Source: Streptomyces cellulosae
GTDB lineage: Bacteria > Actinomycetota > Actinomycetes > Streptomycetales > Streptomycetaceae
Assembly: GCF_000721105.1 (NCBI RefSeq)
Contig: NZ_JOEV01000010.1
Span: 1 to 64,000 of the forward strand
Length of the DNA stretch: 64,000 nt
Direction of reading: 5' to 3'
The position numbers were made by a program, and so were the translations under genes. Below, one piece after another: positions 1 through 9,186 of the stretch (its first letter is position 1; every line of letters begins with the position of its first letter). The notes below the pieces were generated by a model that had not been told where the DNA came from, made no database searches, and was given only the letters and a program-made list of their open reading frames with translations.

Positions 1-283
1 CCGGCTCGTCGAAGGAGACCCGTACGTGGGACTGGGCGGCCAGGTGGTAGACCTCGTCGGGCCGCACCTGCTCCAGCAGCCCCACCAACCGCGTGCCGTT
101 GGTCAGATCGCCGTAATGCAGGAACAGCCGGTCCGTCCCGTGCCGGTTGTCCCGTCGGTGGACGAAGCCCGGTTCCCGGCGGGCGGTGCCGTGGACCTCG
201 TATCCCTTCTCCAGCAGCAGTTCGGCGAGATAGGACCCGTCCTGGCCGCCGATGCCGGTGATGAGCGCCTTCTTGACTGTCAC
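1..283 (-). CDS. gmd: GDP-mannose 4,6-dehydratase, 5' part (cut by window edge)
   Basis: The reverse strand encodes the first 94 residues of a short-chain-dehydrogenase-type nucleotide-sugar enzyme. It opens with the Rossmann motif [19 protein letters not shown], followed by YEVHG and later [12 protein letters not shown], the segment typical of GDP-mannose 4,6-dehydratases. The enzyme makes GDP-4-keto-6-deoxymannose, the substrate of GDP-L-fucose synthase, which is encoded divergently next door. The start is one of two adjacent in-frame GTG codons (283 or 286), with a GGGA-type ribosome site just upstream. The catalytic Tyr-Lys and the C-terminus lie beyond the left edge. Assignment to gmd rather than another GDP-sugar dehydratase is very likely because of its neighbour. 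Confidence 0.9.
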   Translation of the reverse strand, partial: MTVKKALITGIGGQDGSYLAELLLEKGYEVHGTARREPGFVHRRDNRHGTDRLFLHYGDLTNGTRLVGLLEQVRPDEVYHLAAQSHVRVSFDEP

Positions 284-508
284 CACGCACTCCCTACTGG
301 GCGTAGACCTCGAAATCCGGTGCCGTTGAGTGCGCCTTCCGGTGAAGGGCCCCTGACGGCATGCCAGATTAGGGTAGATCATGGGTCGTTCAGGGGAAAT
401 GGTGCATTGTGTCCTCTTCATGGAAATACGTACTAGGTTGAGGGGGCCTGACCCGCCACCCGACACGACCCTTGGGCCCGCCCGAACGGTTACCAGGAGT
501 GCCTGTTC

Positions 509-1507
509 ATGAACACGACCATCACCGGGGCACCGACCGCCGCACCCCACCGTCCGCTGGAGCGCTCGGACCGGATCTTCGTCGCCGGACGCCGCGGGCT
601 CGTGGGCTCCGCGGTCTGGAGACGACTGAGCGCGGCAGGATTCGGCGCGCTCCTCGGACCCGACTCGACGGAGCTGGACCTGAGGAACCGCCCGGCGGTC
701 TTCGACTGGTTCTCGCGGCACCGGCCGCACGCGGTCGTCCTGGCCGCCGCACGGGTCGGTGGGATCAGGGCCAACGCGACCCGGCCCACCGAGTTCGTGT
801 CGGACAACCTGCGGATCCAGGTCAACGTCATGGACGCGGCGTTGCGCCACGGCGTCGAGCGGCTGCTCTTCCTGGGCTCCAGTTGCATCTACCCGAGACA
901 GGCCGCCCAGCCCATCCGGGAGGAGGCCCTGCTGACCGGGCCCCTGGAAGAGACCAACGAGGCCTACGCGATCGCCAAGATCGCGGGCATCATGCAGGTG
1001 AGGGCCGTACGCAGGCAGCACGGCCTGCCGTGGATCTGCGCCATGCCGACGAACCTGTACGGCCCCGGTGACACCTTCCATCCCGAGCGTTCGCATGTAC
1101 TGCCGTCGCTGATCAGACGATTCCACGAGGCGTACGTCGAAGGAGCGCCGAAGGTCGTCAACTGGGGCACCGGCACCCCGCGGCGGGAGTTCCTCCACGC
1201 CGACGACCTCGCCCGGGCCTGCCTGATCCTCCTCGAACGGTACGACGGGGAAGCGCCCGTGAACGTGGGTACCGGTCAGGACCTCACCATCCGCGAACTC
1301 GCCGAGATGGTGGCGTCCGTCGTCGGATACGAAGGCGCGGTCGAATGGGATCCGCTTCAACCCGACGGGACGCCGCGCAAGGTCCTGGACATCTCCCGGA
1401 TCACCGCGCTGGGCTGGAAGCCCGAGATCGCTCTGCGGGACGGGATCCGCAGCACCTACGAGTGGTACGTCCGGCTGCTTCAAAAGGGCGAAGCCCGGGG
1501 GCGGTGA
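509..1507 (+). CDS. fcl: GDP-L-fucose synthase
   Basis: This 332-residue SDR enzyme performs the epimerase and NADPH-reductase steps converting GDP-4-keto-6-deoxymannose to GDP-L-fucose. The Rossmann loop [14 protein letters not shown] lies near residue 30. The catalytic serine segment [14 protein letters not shown] and a YAIAK motif (Tyr-x-x-x-Lys) follow. TNLYGPGD and the FLHADDLA segment are typical of the family. An AGGAG at about 495 supports the ATG at 509. The first 25 or so residues are a non-conserved extension. It is divergent from gmd over a 225-bp gap that should carry both promoters. Together the two genes supply GDP-fucose to the polysaccharide locus. Confidence 0.92.
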   Translation: MNTTITGAPTAAPHRPLERSDRIFVAGRRGLVGSAVWRRLSAAGFGALLGPDSTELDLRNRPAVFDWFSRHRPHAVVLAAARVGGIRANATRPTEFVSDNLRIQVNVMDAALRHGVERLLFLGSSCIYPRQAAQPIREEALLTGPLEETNEAYAIAKIAGIMQVRAVRRQHGLPWICAMPTNLYGPGDTFHPERSHVLPSLIRRFHEAYVEGAPKVVNWGTGTPRREFLHADDLARACLILLERYDGEAPVNVGTGQDLTIRELAEMVASVVGYEGAVEWDPLQPDGTPRKVLDISRITALGWKPEIALRDGIRSTYEWYVRLLQKGEARGR

Positions 1508-1904
1508 AATGCGGCGGTACTCGCCAAGGCGTGCATCGCCCATTCCCCTATACGGTCCCCGGCTGCCGAAAAAGGCTGTCACGAGTCTGGCTCGAAGGGC
1601 CGTCGACGGCGTCAACGCGTTCTTCGTGCGCGAGGACGTCGCCGGTGGACTGTGGAACCTGACTCCCCGAACCGCCTTCGTCCGGTCTCGTGTCCGGACC
1701 GCTCGCGGCCGGACGGTGAGCTGATGTACGGGGGGGACGACCACGTGCGGCTGCTGCGATCGATGCGCGATCTCACGGTGCACCTGGTGGGAGAACGGGC
1801 GGATGTGTCGATCGCCGAGAGGTTCAGGGTCTGACAGGCGGGGCACGGGCCGTCCCGGTGGCGCCCGTGCCGGCGGCCCCGCGGGGCTCGTCCTGTGACG
1901 CGGA
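1508..1904. other. 397-bp gap with possible gene remnants
   Basis: No convincing gene is visible between fcl and the methyltransferase. A 71-codon frame starts at 1509, two bases after the fcl stop, and a second frame ends at 1834 with the translation [18 protein letters not shown]. Both look protein-like, with Streptomyces-like third-position G+C, but neither matches a family I recognise and they are in different frames. A decayed gene is one explanation; non-coding sequence is the other. Confidence 0.25.
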
Positions 1905-2939
1905 TCAGGAGGATGCGGCGGCCACGCCGTCGAAGAAGGTCCGCTCCGCCGCACCGGCCTGCTCGAAGAGGTCCGCGTCGTCGGCGTGGAAGGCCGCGAT
2001 GTCGTAGTAGGAGCCGTTCCCGTGGGCCAGCGTGTAGCGGCCGAGGTCCTTCCACACGTGCGGCTCGGTGACCTTGGTGACGAGCAGGAGTTCACCGGTG
2101 TTGGCGTAGACGAGTGCCCCTTGGTACCCGGCGTCGGCGAGCGCGGTGATGGCGCGGTAGGGGTTTTCGTCCCCCGTTCGGGCGGCCCACGCGGGAGCGA
2201 ACTCGAAGAAGACGACAGGACGCGCCCGAGCGAGGAGTTCCCTGTTCGCCACGATGATGCGCGGATCCGCCCCGTCCGTGTCGATCTTCACCAGTCCCGG
2301 CGACGCGAAGCGCTCGTGTGAACTGAGGATGGCCGGCAGGGACCGGAAGGGGCGGGCGGGCTTCAGGCCCGACGTCGGAGGGACCAGCGCCGCGGTACCC
2401 GCCTGTCGTACGACGGTGTGCGCGCGGTCGGCGTCGTCGGCGGTGGCCACGTAGGCCTCCTCGATCTCGACGTCACGCAGGCCCCGCACGTTACGGCGCA
2501 GGAGGTCCAGGAAGAGCTCGTCGCCCTCGACACACAGGATCGGCGCCGCCGCCGCTGCCGCCCTCATGAGAACAGCGGTGTCGCCGATGTTCGCACCGAT
2601 GTCCACCATCGTCAGATCCGGCCGGGCCGCCGCGGACAGGGCTGTCAGGCGGGCCAGGTTCTGCGAATAGTGCGGCGATGCGGAGAGAATGACCGGCAGG
2701 TCGTGTGACAGCGGCATCACGATGTCCCGTCCCGCGAACCGACAGGTCACGAGCGGGTCTCCGTGCTCCGACCAGAAGCGGCGAGTGAACCGGGCCGAGG
2801 ATCTGATCATTCGGCGACCAATGGAGTCGTCGTGTGCCACGGTCGCGTATTTCAGCAACGCCTGGGCAACACTGTTCGGCGCCGTTTTTCCGGGCATTGT
2901 TGCGGAATTGCTCATGCGGGAAAACGTAGCAGAGACCAT
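1905..2939 (-). CDS. FkbM-family SAM-dependent methyltransferase
   Basis: This is a 344-residue class I methyltransferase. The SAM-binding motif [13 protein letters not shown] is at residues 112-124, the acidic end of strand 2 reads [18 protein letters not shown], and [13 protein letters not shown] and VVFFEF are the hallmarks of the FkbM family. That family O-methylates sugars and other polar groups. It follows the glycosyltransferase gene on the same strand with a 13-base gap, so the two are probably co-transcribed, and methylation of an exopolysaccharide sugar is the natural inference. Start choice is uncertain: ATG 2939 has a weak GGA just upstream, while ATG 2915 has no ribosome site. 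Confidence 0.8.
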   Translation of the reverse strand: MVSATFSRMSNSATMPGKTAPNSVAQALLKYATVAHDDSIGRRMIRSSARFTRRFWSEHGDPLVTCRFAGRDIVMPLSHDLPVILSASPHYSQNLARLTALSAAARPDLTMVDIGANIGDTAVLMRAAAAAAPILCVEGDELFLDLLRRNVRGLRDVEIEEAYVATADDADRAHTVVRQAGTAALVPPTSGLKPARPFRSLPAILSSHERFASPGLVKIDTDGADPRIIVANRELLARARPVVFFEFAPAWAARTGDENPYRAITALADAGYQGALVYANTGELLLVTKVTEPHVWKDLGRYTLAHGNGSYYDIAAFHADDADLFEQAGAAERTFFDGVAAASS

Positions 2940-2952
2940 ATTCCGATGACGG

Positions 2953-3753
2953 TTACCGCCGGCTTCCGATTTTCGTGAAGGTGGCCCATCCCCGGCTGAC
3001 GCAGCGCGCGAGCGGCCACCAGCAGTCCTCCGAGCGGCGGGCCTTCGGGCCGAGGTATCGGCGCATGACACGCCGTCCCTCGTCCTGCGGGTCCGGATTG
3101 CTCGCCGTCAGCGACGTGGGGTGCACGCGGAAACACCCGAGCTGCCGCGGCAGGTAGGCCATCCGTCCGCTGCGCCGCAGACGCAGATGGAGGTCGAAGT
3201 CCATCGCGTACCGCAGGGTGGGATCGAGCGGGCCCACCCGCCGCACCGCCTCGCGGCGGTAGAGGGATCCGGGCTGGCCCACCCAGTTCTGGCCGTACTG
3301 GAAGAACCAGGAGGCGAACGTGCCCGGACGCATCGTGTAGAGGGCGCGGCCGGCCGAGTCGATCACTCCGACCCGGCCGTACACCATGCTGGCGGCGGGG
3401 GTCCGGTCGAGTTCCCCCAGGGCGGCGGCCAGGCTCCCCTCGGTGAGCAGGTCGTCGTCGCCGAGCCAGGCCAGGAACTCCGTGCCGGCCCCTTGCCAGC
3501 CCTGGTTGATCGCGTTGCTGAGCCCCCGCCGCTCCTCGACGAGGAAGCGGCAGCCGTGCCGCTCGGCCGCCGGGCGCAGCACGGGAGCGGATTCCGCGGG
3601 CCCGACGATCACCAGGTCGACGGGTTCTTCCTGCCGCCTGATCGAGGCCAGGCACTCTTCGAGATAACCGGGGCGTTCACCGTTGGTCGGCACGACCATC
3701 CGCACGCGCGGAAAGGCAGGGAAGCCCACTGCACCGCCTCCGATTTCCGTCAT
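2953..3753 (-). CDS. Family 2 glycosyltransferase
   Basis: This GT-A fold inverting glycosyltransferase has about 266 residues. The N-terminal VRMVVPTNGERPGYLEECLASI matches the usual GT2 opening, with the metal-binding triplet DDD at residues 99-101 (FLAWLGDDDLLTEG) and a later YAMDFDLHLRLRRSG segment resembling the acceptor/base region. It would transfer a sugar from a nucleotide donor to the growing repeat unit at the cytoplasmic membrane face. No transmembrane helix is visible. I chose ATG 3753 because homology starts right after it; a GTG at 3813 would add 20 unlike residues and has no ribosome site. Donor and acceptor cannot be inferred. Confidence 0.82.
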   Translation of the reverse strand: MTEIGGGAVGFPAFPRVRMVVPTNGERPGYLEECLASIRRQEEPVDLVIVGPAESAPVLRPAAERHGCRFLVEERRGLSNAINQGWQGAGTEFLAWLGDDDLLTEGSLAAALGELDRTPAASMVYGRVGVIDSAGRALYTMRPGTFASWFFQYGQNWVGQPGSLYRREAVRRVGPLDPTLRYAMDFDLHLRLRRSGRMAYLPRQLGCFRVHPTSLTASNPDPQDEGRRVMRRYLGPKARRSEDCWWPLARCVSRGWATFTKIGSRR

Positions 3754-4014
3754 CGAGGTGTGTGTCCCTGCCGTAGTGCTACACCGAACCAGGCGATGCG
3801 CCGATGGCGACACGGCACATGTTCGGGAAATTCATTCACCGGGGGCCGGAGGAGGCGCCGGCCGCCATTCAGCGGAATCGGCGAGTTTTTCCTCCGCGCG
3901 GCGCGCTTGTCGGCCGATGCGTTCCCTGCCGGTCCAATCTGTGCATGCCGTCCTGCTTTCCGTCATGCCATCGGCCCGGTTCATCATCGGTACCCCCGGA
4001 AAGGAATTCGCCCG

Positions 4015-5256
4015 GTGTTCTCCACCGTCTGCGTCATCGGCCTCGGCTACATCGGCCTGCCCACCGCCGCCGCCCTCGCCACCAACGGGATCGACGTCAT
4101 CGGCGTCGACGTCAACCCCGCCACCGTCGACCTCATCAACGCCGGCCGTGCTCCCTTCGTCGAGCCCGACCTGGCCGTGGCGGTGAGCGGGGCCGTCGCC
4201 ATGGGGCGGTTGCGGGCGACCACGGCGCCCGAGCCCGCCGACGCCTTCGTCATCGCCGTACCCACTCCGCTCCAGGAGGACCGCACGGCGGACCTGTCGT
4301 ACGTGCGCAGTGCCGCCGCGTCGGTGGCCGAGGTGCTCAAGGCGGGTGACCTCGTCATCCTGGAGTCCACCTCGCCGCCCGGGACCACCGTGGAGCTGTC
4401 CCGGTGGCTCGGCAAGCACCGGCCCGACCTCACGTTTCCGCACGAGGGCGCGGACGCGCCCGACGTGCGGATCGCGCACTGTCCCGAACGGGTACTGCCG
4501 GGCCGGACGATGATCGAGATCGTGACGAACGACCGCGTCGTCGGCGGGGTCGGCGAGGGCTGCGCAGAGCGGGCACGCGCCCTGTACCAGCTGTTCACCA
4601 AGGGGGAGTGCCTGCTCACCGACGCCACGACCGCGGAGCTGGCCAAGCTCGGGGAGAACGCCTTCCGGGACGTCAACATCGCCTTCGCCAACGAGCTGTC
4701 GATGGTCTGCGACCAGCTCGGCGTCGACGCGGGGGACGTCATCGACCTGGCCAACCGGCACCCCCGCGTCGACATCCTGCGCCCCGGGCCGGGCGTCGGC
4801 GGGCACTGCATCGCCGTGGACCCCTGGTTCATCGTCTCCGCCGCGCCCCGGCAGGCGCGGCTCGTCCGGCTCGCCCGCGAGGTCAACGACGGGCGGCCCG
4901 ACTACGTGGTGGGCGAGGTGGTCGACACGGCCGGGCGGTTCAAGGACCCGGTGATCGCCTGCCTCGGCCTGGCCTTCAAGGCGAACATCGACGACCTGCG
5001 CGAGAGCCCCGCCCTGCAGATCGTCACCCGGCTGGCAGAGCGACAGGTCGGCCGGCTGCTGGTGGCGGAGCCCCACATCCGGGAACTGCCGGAGTCACTG
5101 GCACGTACGGGCGTGGCCGAACTCGTCGACGTCGCCGCCGCCGTCCGCGACGCGGACGTCGTCGTCCTGCTCGTGGACCACGACGCCTTCCGCGGCGTGA
5201 AACGCACCGCGCTGCGGGGCAAGGCCGTGTTCGACACCCGTGGGTTCTGGCACTGA
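4015..5256 (+). CDS. wecC: UDP-N-acetyl-D-mannosaminuronic acid dehydrogenase
   Basis: This 413-residue UDP-sugar 6-dehydrogenase oxidises C6 of UDP-ManNAc to the uronic acid with two NAD+. The NAD-binding motif VIGLGYIGLPTAAALA starts at residue 5. The central ENAFRDVNIAFANE helix is typical of WecC enzymes, and the catalytic cysteine is Cys264 in GPGVGGHCIAVDPWF. LGLAFKANIDDLRESPAL marks the C-terminal domain. The GTG at 4015 has GGAAAGGA eight bases upstream; longer in-frame extensions lack family similarity. It is convergent with wecB, the enzyme making its substrate. A 36-bp repeat array begins in its last codons. Confidence 0.92.
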   Translation: MFSTVCVIGLGYIGLPTAAALATNGIDVIGVDVNPATVDLINAGRAPFVEPDLAVAVSGAVAMGRLRATTAPEPADAFVIAVPTPLQEDRTADLSYVRSAAASVAEVLKAGDLVILESTSPPGTTVELSRWLGKHRPDLTFPHEGADAPDVRIAHCPERVLPGRTMIEIVTNDRVVGGVGEGCAERARALYQLFTKGECLLTDATTAELAKLGENAFRDVNIAFANELSMVCDQLGVDAGDVIDLANRHPRVDILRPGPGVGGHCIAVDPWFIVSAAPRQARLVRLAREVNDGRPDYVVGEVVDTAGRFKDPVIACLGLAFKANIDDLRESPALQIVTRLAERQVGRLLVAEPHIRELPESLARTGVAELVDVAAAVRDADVVVLLVDHDAFRGVKRTALRGKAVFDTRGFWH

Positions 5257-5406
5257 CCCGGTGCGGCTGGACCCTGCGGGTTCTGGCAGTTACCCGGGCG
5301 CCGTCGGCTTCCGCGAGATCTGACTCTTACTCAGCGGCGCCGGACTCCGTGGGGTTCCGGCATTGACCCGTCGCCGCTGGGATCCGCGGGTTCCGGCACT
5401 GACCCG
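5238..5406. repeat. Tandem repeats, about 36-bp period, across the wecC/wecB 3' ends
   Basis: The 18-bp core GGGTTCTGGCACTGACCC at 5242 (end of wecC plus its stop) recurs at 5278, 5352 and 5388 with one to four substitutions. Spacings are 36, 74 and 36 bp; a decayed copy sits near 5315, completing a period of 36-37 bp. Copies three and four lie inside the wecB reading frame, where each unit encodes GDGS(V/M)PEP plus four residues. The array contains no obvious terminator hairpin, although the two genes converge here. Confidence 0.8.
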
Positions 5407-6548
5407 TCGCCGCCGAACTCCGCGGGGCGCTCGCACAGTCCCAGCCAGTGGCCGAGCGCGCGCACGGTACGGTCCGCCGCGCGCCCGTCGCCGAACGGGT
5501 TGACGGCCGTGGCCATCGCGCCGTACGCCGCCCGGTCGTGCAGCAGCCGCCGCACCTCCTTCACGACGCGCTCCCGGTCGGTGCCCACCAGCCGGGAGGT
5601 GCCCGCCCGCAGGGCCTCGGGCCGTTCCGTGGTGTCCCGCATGACCAGCACGGGCTTGCCGAGGCCCGGCGCCTCCTCCTGGATGCCGCCGCTGTCGGTG
5701 AGGATCAGGTGCGCCCGGTCCATCAGGCGGGCGAAGACGCCGTAGCCGAGCGGCTGGGTCAGCCGTACGTTCTCCAGGTGCTCCACGTGCGGTGTGATCG
5801 CCGCGCGCACCACGGGGTTGGGGTGCAGCGGCAGCACGATGAGCAGGTCGGGCTCGCTGCGGGCCAGGTCGGCGAGGGCGCCGCCGATGGCCTCCATGCC
5901 GCGCCCCCACGACTCCCGGCGGTGGGCCGTCACCAGCAGGACCCGGCGGGCGGTGTCCTCGAGGTCGGCCAGCGCCGGGTCCCCGAAGGGCGTCCCGCGC
6001 CCGACGGCCCCGCGCAGGGCGTCGATGACCGTGTTTCCGGTGACCACGACGGACGACGGGGCCACGCCCTCCCGCAGCAGGTTGCTCCGCGCGTGCGGGG
6101 TGGGCGCGAGGTGCAGGGACGCCAGCTGGGTGGTGATCCTGCGGTTGATCTCCTCGGGGAAGGGGGCGTACCGGTCGTCGGTCCGCAGCCCCGCCTCCAG
6201 ATGGGCCACCGGGACGCGGTGGTAGAAGGCGGCGAGGGCCCCGGCGAACGCGGTCGTGGTGTCGCCCTGGACCAGCACCGCGTCCGGGCGCTCCTCCCGC
6301 AGCAGCGGACCCAGCCCGTCCAGGACGCGACGGGTGATGTCGGCCAGGGACTGGCCGGGGGCGAGGATGTCCAGGTCGTGATCGGCCCGGATGCCGAACA
6401 ACGCGTGCACCTGGTCGAGCAGTCCGCGGTGCTGGGCGGTCACCGTCACCGTCGGCCGGAACATCGCCGAGCGGTCCAGTGCCTCGATGACGGGAGCCAT
6501 CTTGATGGCCTCCGGTCTCGTTCCGTAGACGACCATCAGTCGTTTCAC
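5331..6548 (-). CDS. wecB: UDP-N-acetylglucosamine 2-epimerase (non-hydrolysing)
   Basis: This 405-residue enzyme interconverts UDP-GlcNAc and UDP-ManNAc and so supplies WecC. Family motifs are VYGTRPEAIKMAPVI at the N-terminus, VQGDTTTAFAGALAAF, HLEAGLRTDD and TDSGGIQEEAPGLGKPVLV. GTG 6548 is preceded by a strong AAGGAGA with ideal spacing, which rules out the ATG 24 bases upstream. The normal fold ends near LGHWLGLCERP. The last 28 or so residues are an acidic, Pro/Gly-rich tail containing two 12-residue repeats produced by the DNA array shared with the wecC end. The tail is probably dispensable. Confidence 0.93.
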   Translation of the reverse strand: MKRLMVVYGTRPEAIKMAPVIEALDRSAMFRPTVTVTAQHRGLLDQVHALFGIRADHDLDILAPGQSLADITRRVLDGLGPLLREERPDAVLVQGDTTTAFAGALAAFYHRVPVAHLEAGLRTDDRYAPFPEEINRRITTQLASLHLAPTPHARSNLLREGVAPSSVVVTGNTVIDALRGAVGRGTPFGDPALADLEDTARRVLLVTAHRRESWGRGMEAIGGALADLARSEPDLLIVLPLHPNPVVRAAITPHVEHLENVRLTQPLGYGVFARLMDRAHLILTDSGGIQEEAPGLGKPVLVMRDTTERPEALRAGTSRLVGTDRERVVKEVRRLLHDRAAYGAMATAVNPFGDGRAADRTVRALGHWLGLCERPAEFGGDGSVPEPADPSGDGSMPEPHGVRRR

Positions 6549-6749
6549 CCGAGTCTCCTTTACCGAGCGCACCGGACGGCGGCCGCTCCAGCGAATCGGT
6601 AGGGCGGGACCGCACCGGTGAATCCGGAGGCGTGTTCACCCGGCTGTATGGGGATATTGCTCCGTCTGGACGGTTTCGCCGATGAATGCATGATCTTGTG
6701 GCTTATGTTCCGCCATGGCCGTAACTCCCTCCCTCGTAAAGGCAGGAAA

Positions 6750-9032
6750 GTGAAGACAGTGCTCCTGTCCCCGCGCACCGGTTCCATCACGGTGGCGGAT
6801 GTTCCCGCCCCCGAGGCGGCCGCCGGGACGGTGGTCATCCGCAACGACTGGTCGCTCATCAGCGCGGGGACGGAGCGGGCGACCGTCTCCACCGGCGCCA
6901 AGGGCCTGATCGGCAAGGCGCGGCAGCGGCCCGACCAGGTCGCCCAGGTGATCGACAACGTGAAGCGGGCAGGACTCGCGGACACCTACCGGACCGTCAG
7001 GGACCGTCTGGACCGGCCGGTGCAGCTCGGCTACTCCTGCGCGGGGACGGTGCTGCGGACGGGGGAGGGCGTCGACGACCTCCGCCCGGGCATGCGGGTG
7101 GCCGCCGCCGGGGCCCGTTACGCGTCGCACGCGGAGATCGTCGCGGTCCCCCGCAACCTCGTGGTGCCGGTGCCGGACGAGGTGGACACCCGGTGGGCCG
7201 CCTTCGCCACGGTCGGCGCCATCGCGCTGCAGGGCATCCACCAGGCCGAGGTGGCGCCCGGTTCCCGGATCGCCGTCATCGGCCTCGGCCTGCTCGGCCA
7301 GATCACGCTCCGGCTGCTGCGGGGCTACGGCTACGACGCGGTGGGCATCGATCCCGACCCGGCCATGGTGGCGCTCGCCGAGTCCGCCGGGCTCACCGCC
7401 TTCCCGCGGGACGCGGACGGTCTGCCGCGCCTGGTCCAGCGGCGCTGGGCGGGCGCCGGCGCGGACGCCGTGCTCATCACCGCGGCCACGCCCAGTCCCG
7501 ACCCCGTCGAGTTCGCGGGGCGTCTCGCCCGCGACCGGGCCACCGTGGTGGTGGTCGGCGACGTGGGCGTCGCACCGCCCCGGTCGTCGTACTACCACAA
7601 GGAACTGACGATCCGTTACGCGAGGTCCTACGGCCCCGGCCGCTACGACCCCCGCTTCGAAGAGGGCGGCCATCCCTACCCCGAGGGCTATGTGCCGTGG
7701 ACGGAACGGCGCAACCTCGCCGAGGTGCTGCGGCTGCTTCAGACGGGCGCCGTGGACTTCGCCGACCTGAAGCCGCGGGTCTTCGCCGTGGAGGACGCGG
7801 CCGAGGCGTACGAGGCGCTCAAGCCGTCGCCCGGCGAACGCAGCGTCGCCCTGCTGCTGCGCTACCCCGGCACCGCGCAGCTGCCGTCGCCGCCGGCCCC
7901 GCGCACCGCGCCCCGCACCTGGACCGCCCCGCGCGGCACGCTGCGGATCGCGGCCATCGGCGCGGGCAACTTCGCGACGCGGACGCTCTTCCCCGAGCTG
8001 AAGCGCGAAGCCGGCGTCGCCTTCTCCTGGGTCGCCGGCGGACGCGGTCTGTCCGCCGCGCACCAGGGCCGGCGGTGGGAGTTCGACCAGGTCGCGGAGA
8101 GCGTCGACGCCGGGCTGGCGTCGGGCGAGGCGGACTGCGTGATGGTGCTCAGCCGCCACGACAGCCACGGCCGGTACGCGGCCCGGGTGCTGCGCGGTGG
8201 CAGGGCCCTGTACTGCGAGAAGCCGGTGGGCCTCACGGAGACGGAACTGGAGGACGTCGCCCAGGCGTGGTCGGCCTCCGGCGCCCCGGCGATGGCCGGG
8301 TTCAACCGGCGGTTCGCGCCCGCGGTCGCGGACCTGCGGGCCGTGCTGCCCGCGGGAGCGCCGCTCCAGGTCGTCTACCGGGTGTTCGCGGGCCGGCTCC
8401 CGGCCGACCACTGGTACTTCCAGCCCGAACAGGGCGGCCGGCTGCTCGGCGAGGTGTGCCACTTCATCGACACCGCCAACTTCCTGGTGTCCGGTCGGCC
8501 GGTCCGGGTGCGGGCCACGGGCGTGGACGCGGCGGACCCCGCCACCGCGCAGAGCGTCACCCTCCAGATCGCGTACGACGACGGCTCGTCCGCGTCCGTC
8601 GTGTACGGGGGGCTCACACCGCCCGGCGCGCCCAAGGAACTCCTGGAGGTCGCCGGTGACGGGGTGGCCGCCCGGATCGACGACTTCCGCACGCTCACCG
8701 TGTGGAGGGGAGGCAGGCCGGAGACGACCACGTACCGGGGTGCGCCCAAGGGGCACGCGGCGGAGATGCGCACCCTCGTCCGCCTGGTCCGCGGGGAGTC
8801 GCTCGACACCGGGACCGCCGCCGCCGCGGGCTTCGCCTCGGCGCTGGAGAGCTCCCTCGTCACCTGCCGGGCGGCCCGCTCCCTCACGGAGGACCGGCCG
8901 GTCGACTGCGCCCCCGCCACCGCGGCCCTGGCCGAGGCCCTCGGGCGCCCGCAACTCCCTGCCGTCGCCGACACCGTGCCCGACCCGGGCGGGCCGGCGG
9001 ACGGCATCCCGTCGACCACGGAGGTGCTGTGA
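6750..9032 (+). CDS. Two-domain oxidoreductase (zinc-type alcohol dehydrogenase fused to Gfo/Idh/MocA)
   Basis: The 760-residue protein joins two NAD(P)-dependent domains. Residues 1-375 form a medium-chain dehydrogenase with a GYSCAGTV segment, the Rossmann loop VIGLGLLGQITL near residue 174 and DAVLITAATPS. Residues 395-740 form a Gfo/Idh/MocA oxidoreductase with IAAIGAGNFATRTL, the catalytic-type LYCEKPVGL near 487, and EVCHFIDTANFL. Such fusions occur in bacterial polysaccharide clusters, often beside heparinase-like genes; the substrate is unknown, probably a nucleotide-activated sugar. GTG 6750 has GGCAGGA adjacent. Its promoter lies in the 200-bp gap divergent from wecB. Confidence 0.8.
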   Translation: MKTVLLSPRTGSITVADVPAPEAAAGTVVIRNDWSLISAGTERATVSTGAKGLIGKARQRPDQVAQVIDNVKRAGLADTYRTVRDRLDRPVQLGYSCAGTVLRTGEGVDDLRPGMRVAAAGARYASHAEIVAVPRNLVVPVPDEVDTRWAAFATVGAIALQGIHQAEVAPGSRIAVIGLGLLGQITLRLLRGYGYDAVGIDPDPAMVALAESAGLTAFPRDADGLPRLVQRRWAGAGADAVLITAATPSPDPVEFAGRLARDRATVVVVGDVGVAPPRSSYYHKELTIRYARSYGPGRYDPRFEEGGHPYPEGYVPWTERRNLAEVLRLLQTGAVDFADLKPRVFAVEDAAEAYEALKPSPGERSVALLLRYPGTAQLPSPPAPRTAPRTWTAPRGTLRIAAIGAGNFATRTLFPELKREAGVAFSWVAGGRGLSAAHQGRRWEFDQVAESVDAGLASGEADCVMVLSRHDSHGRYAARVLRGGRALYCEKPVGLTETELEDVAQAWSASGAPAMAGFNRRFAPAVADLRAVLPAGAPLQVVYRVFAGRLPADHWYFQPEQGGRLLGEVCHFIDTANFLVSGRPVRVRATGVDAADPATAQSVTLQIAYDDGSSASVVYGGLTPPGAPKELLEVAGDGVAARIDDFRTLTVWRGGRPETTTYRGAPKGHAAEMRTLVRLVRGESLDTGTAAAAGFASALESSLVTCRAARSLTEDRPVDCAPATAALAEALGRPQLPAVADTVPDPGGPADGIPSTTEVL

Positions 9033-9033
9033 T

Positions 9034-9174
9034 GTGCGGCTCCTCCATGAGCTGCTGCCGCAACCGGACGCGCCGGGCTGCTCGACCATGCCGCTGTACG
9101 TGACGGTGGACGCGGCGGGTGGGCCGGGGACGTCCTTGCGCGCTGTGAGGCGGTCACCCCGGCCGGCGGGGTGA
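9034..9174 (+). CDS. Possible 46-codon ORF or truncated gene end
   Basis: A GTG at 9034, overlapping the region of the upstream stop, opens a frame beginning VRLLHELLPQPDAPG and ending in the terminator stem at 9174. The start has the GGAGGTG of the upstream gene end within reach. I recognise no family. It could be a leftover of a removed downstream gene, a small protein or chance. Confidence 0.25.
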   Translation: MRLLHELLPQPDAPGCSTMPLYVTVDAAGGPGTSLRAVRRSPRPAG

Positions 9175-9178
9175 CCGC
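9150..9178. terminator. Bidirectional hairpin between convergent genes
   Basis: A perfect 11-bp inverted repeat (GCGGTCACCCC, 9150-9160 and 9168-9178) encloses a 7-base loop. It lies just past the two-domain oxidoreductase and eight bases beyond the stop of the convergent toroid-protein gene. There is no T-run, as is usual in Streptomyces. Confidence 0.75.
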
Positions 9179-9186
9179 ACGGGGTC

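Noticed and set aside
3121..4014. Upstream in-frame extension of wecC by about 298 codons
   Set aside because: It overlaps the glycosyltransferase on the other strand and has no family similarity; the GTG at 4015 has a good ribosome site exactly before the NAD-binding motif.
6636..9089. Very long open frame on the minus strand (over 800 codons) opposite the two-domain oxidoreductase
   Set aside because: It is an antisense shadow produced by high third-position G+C: Gly/Arg/Pro/Ala/Val-rich translation, no domain, and the opposite frame has clear Rossmann motifs.
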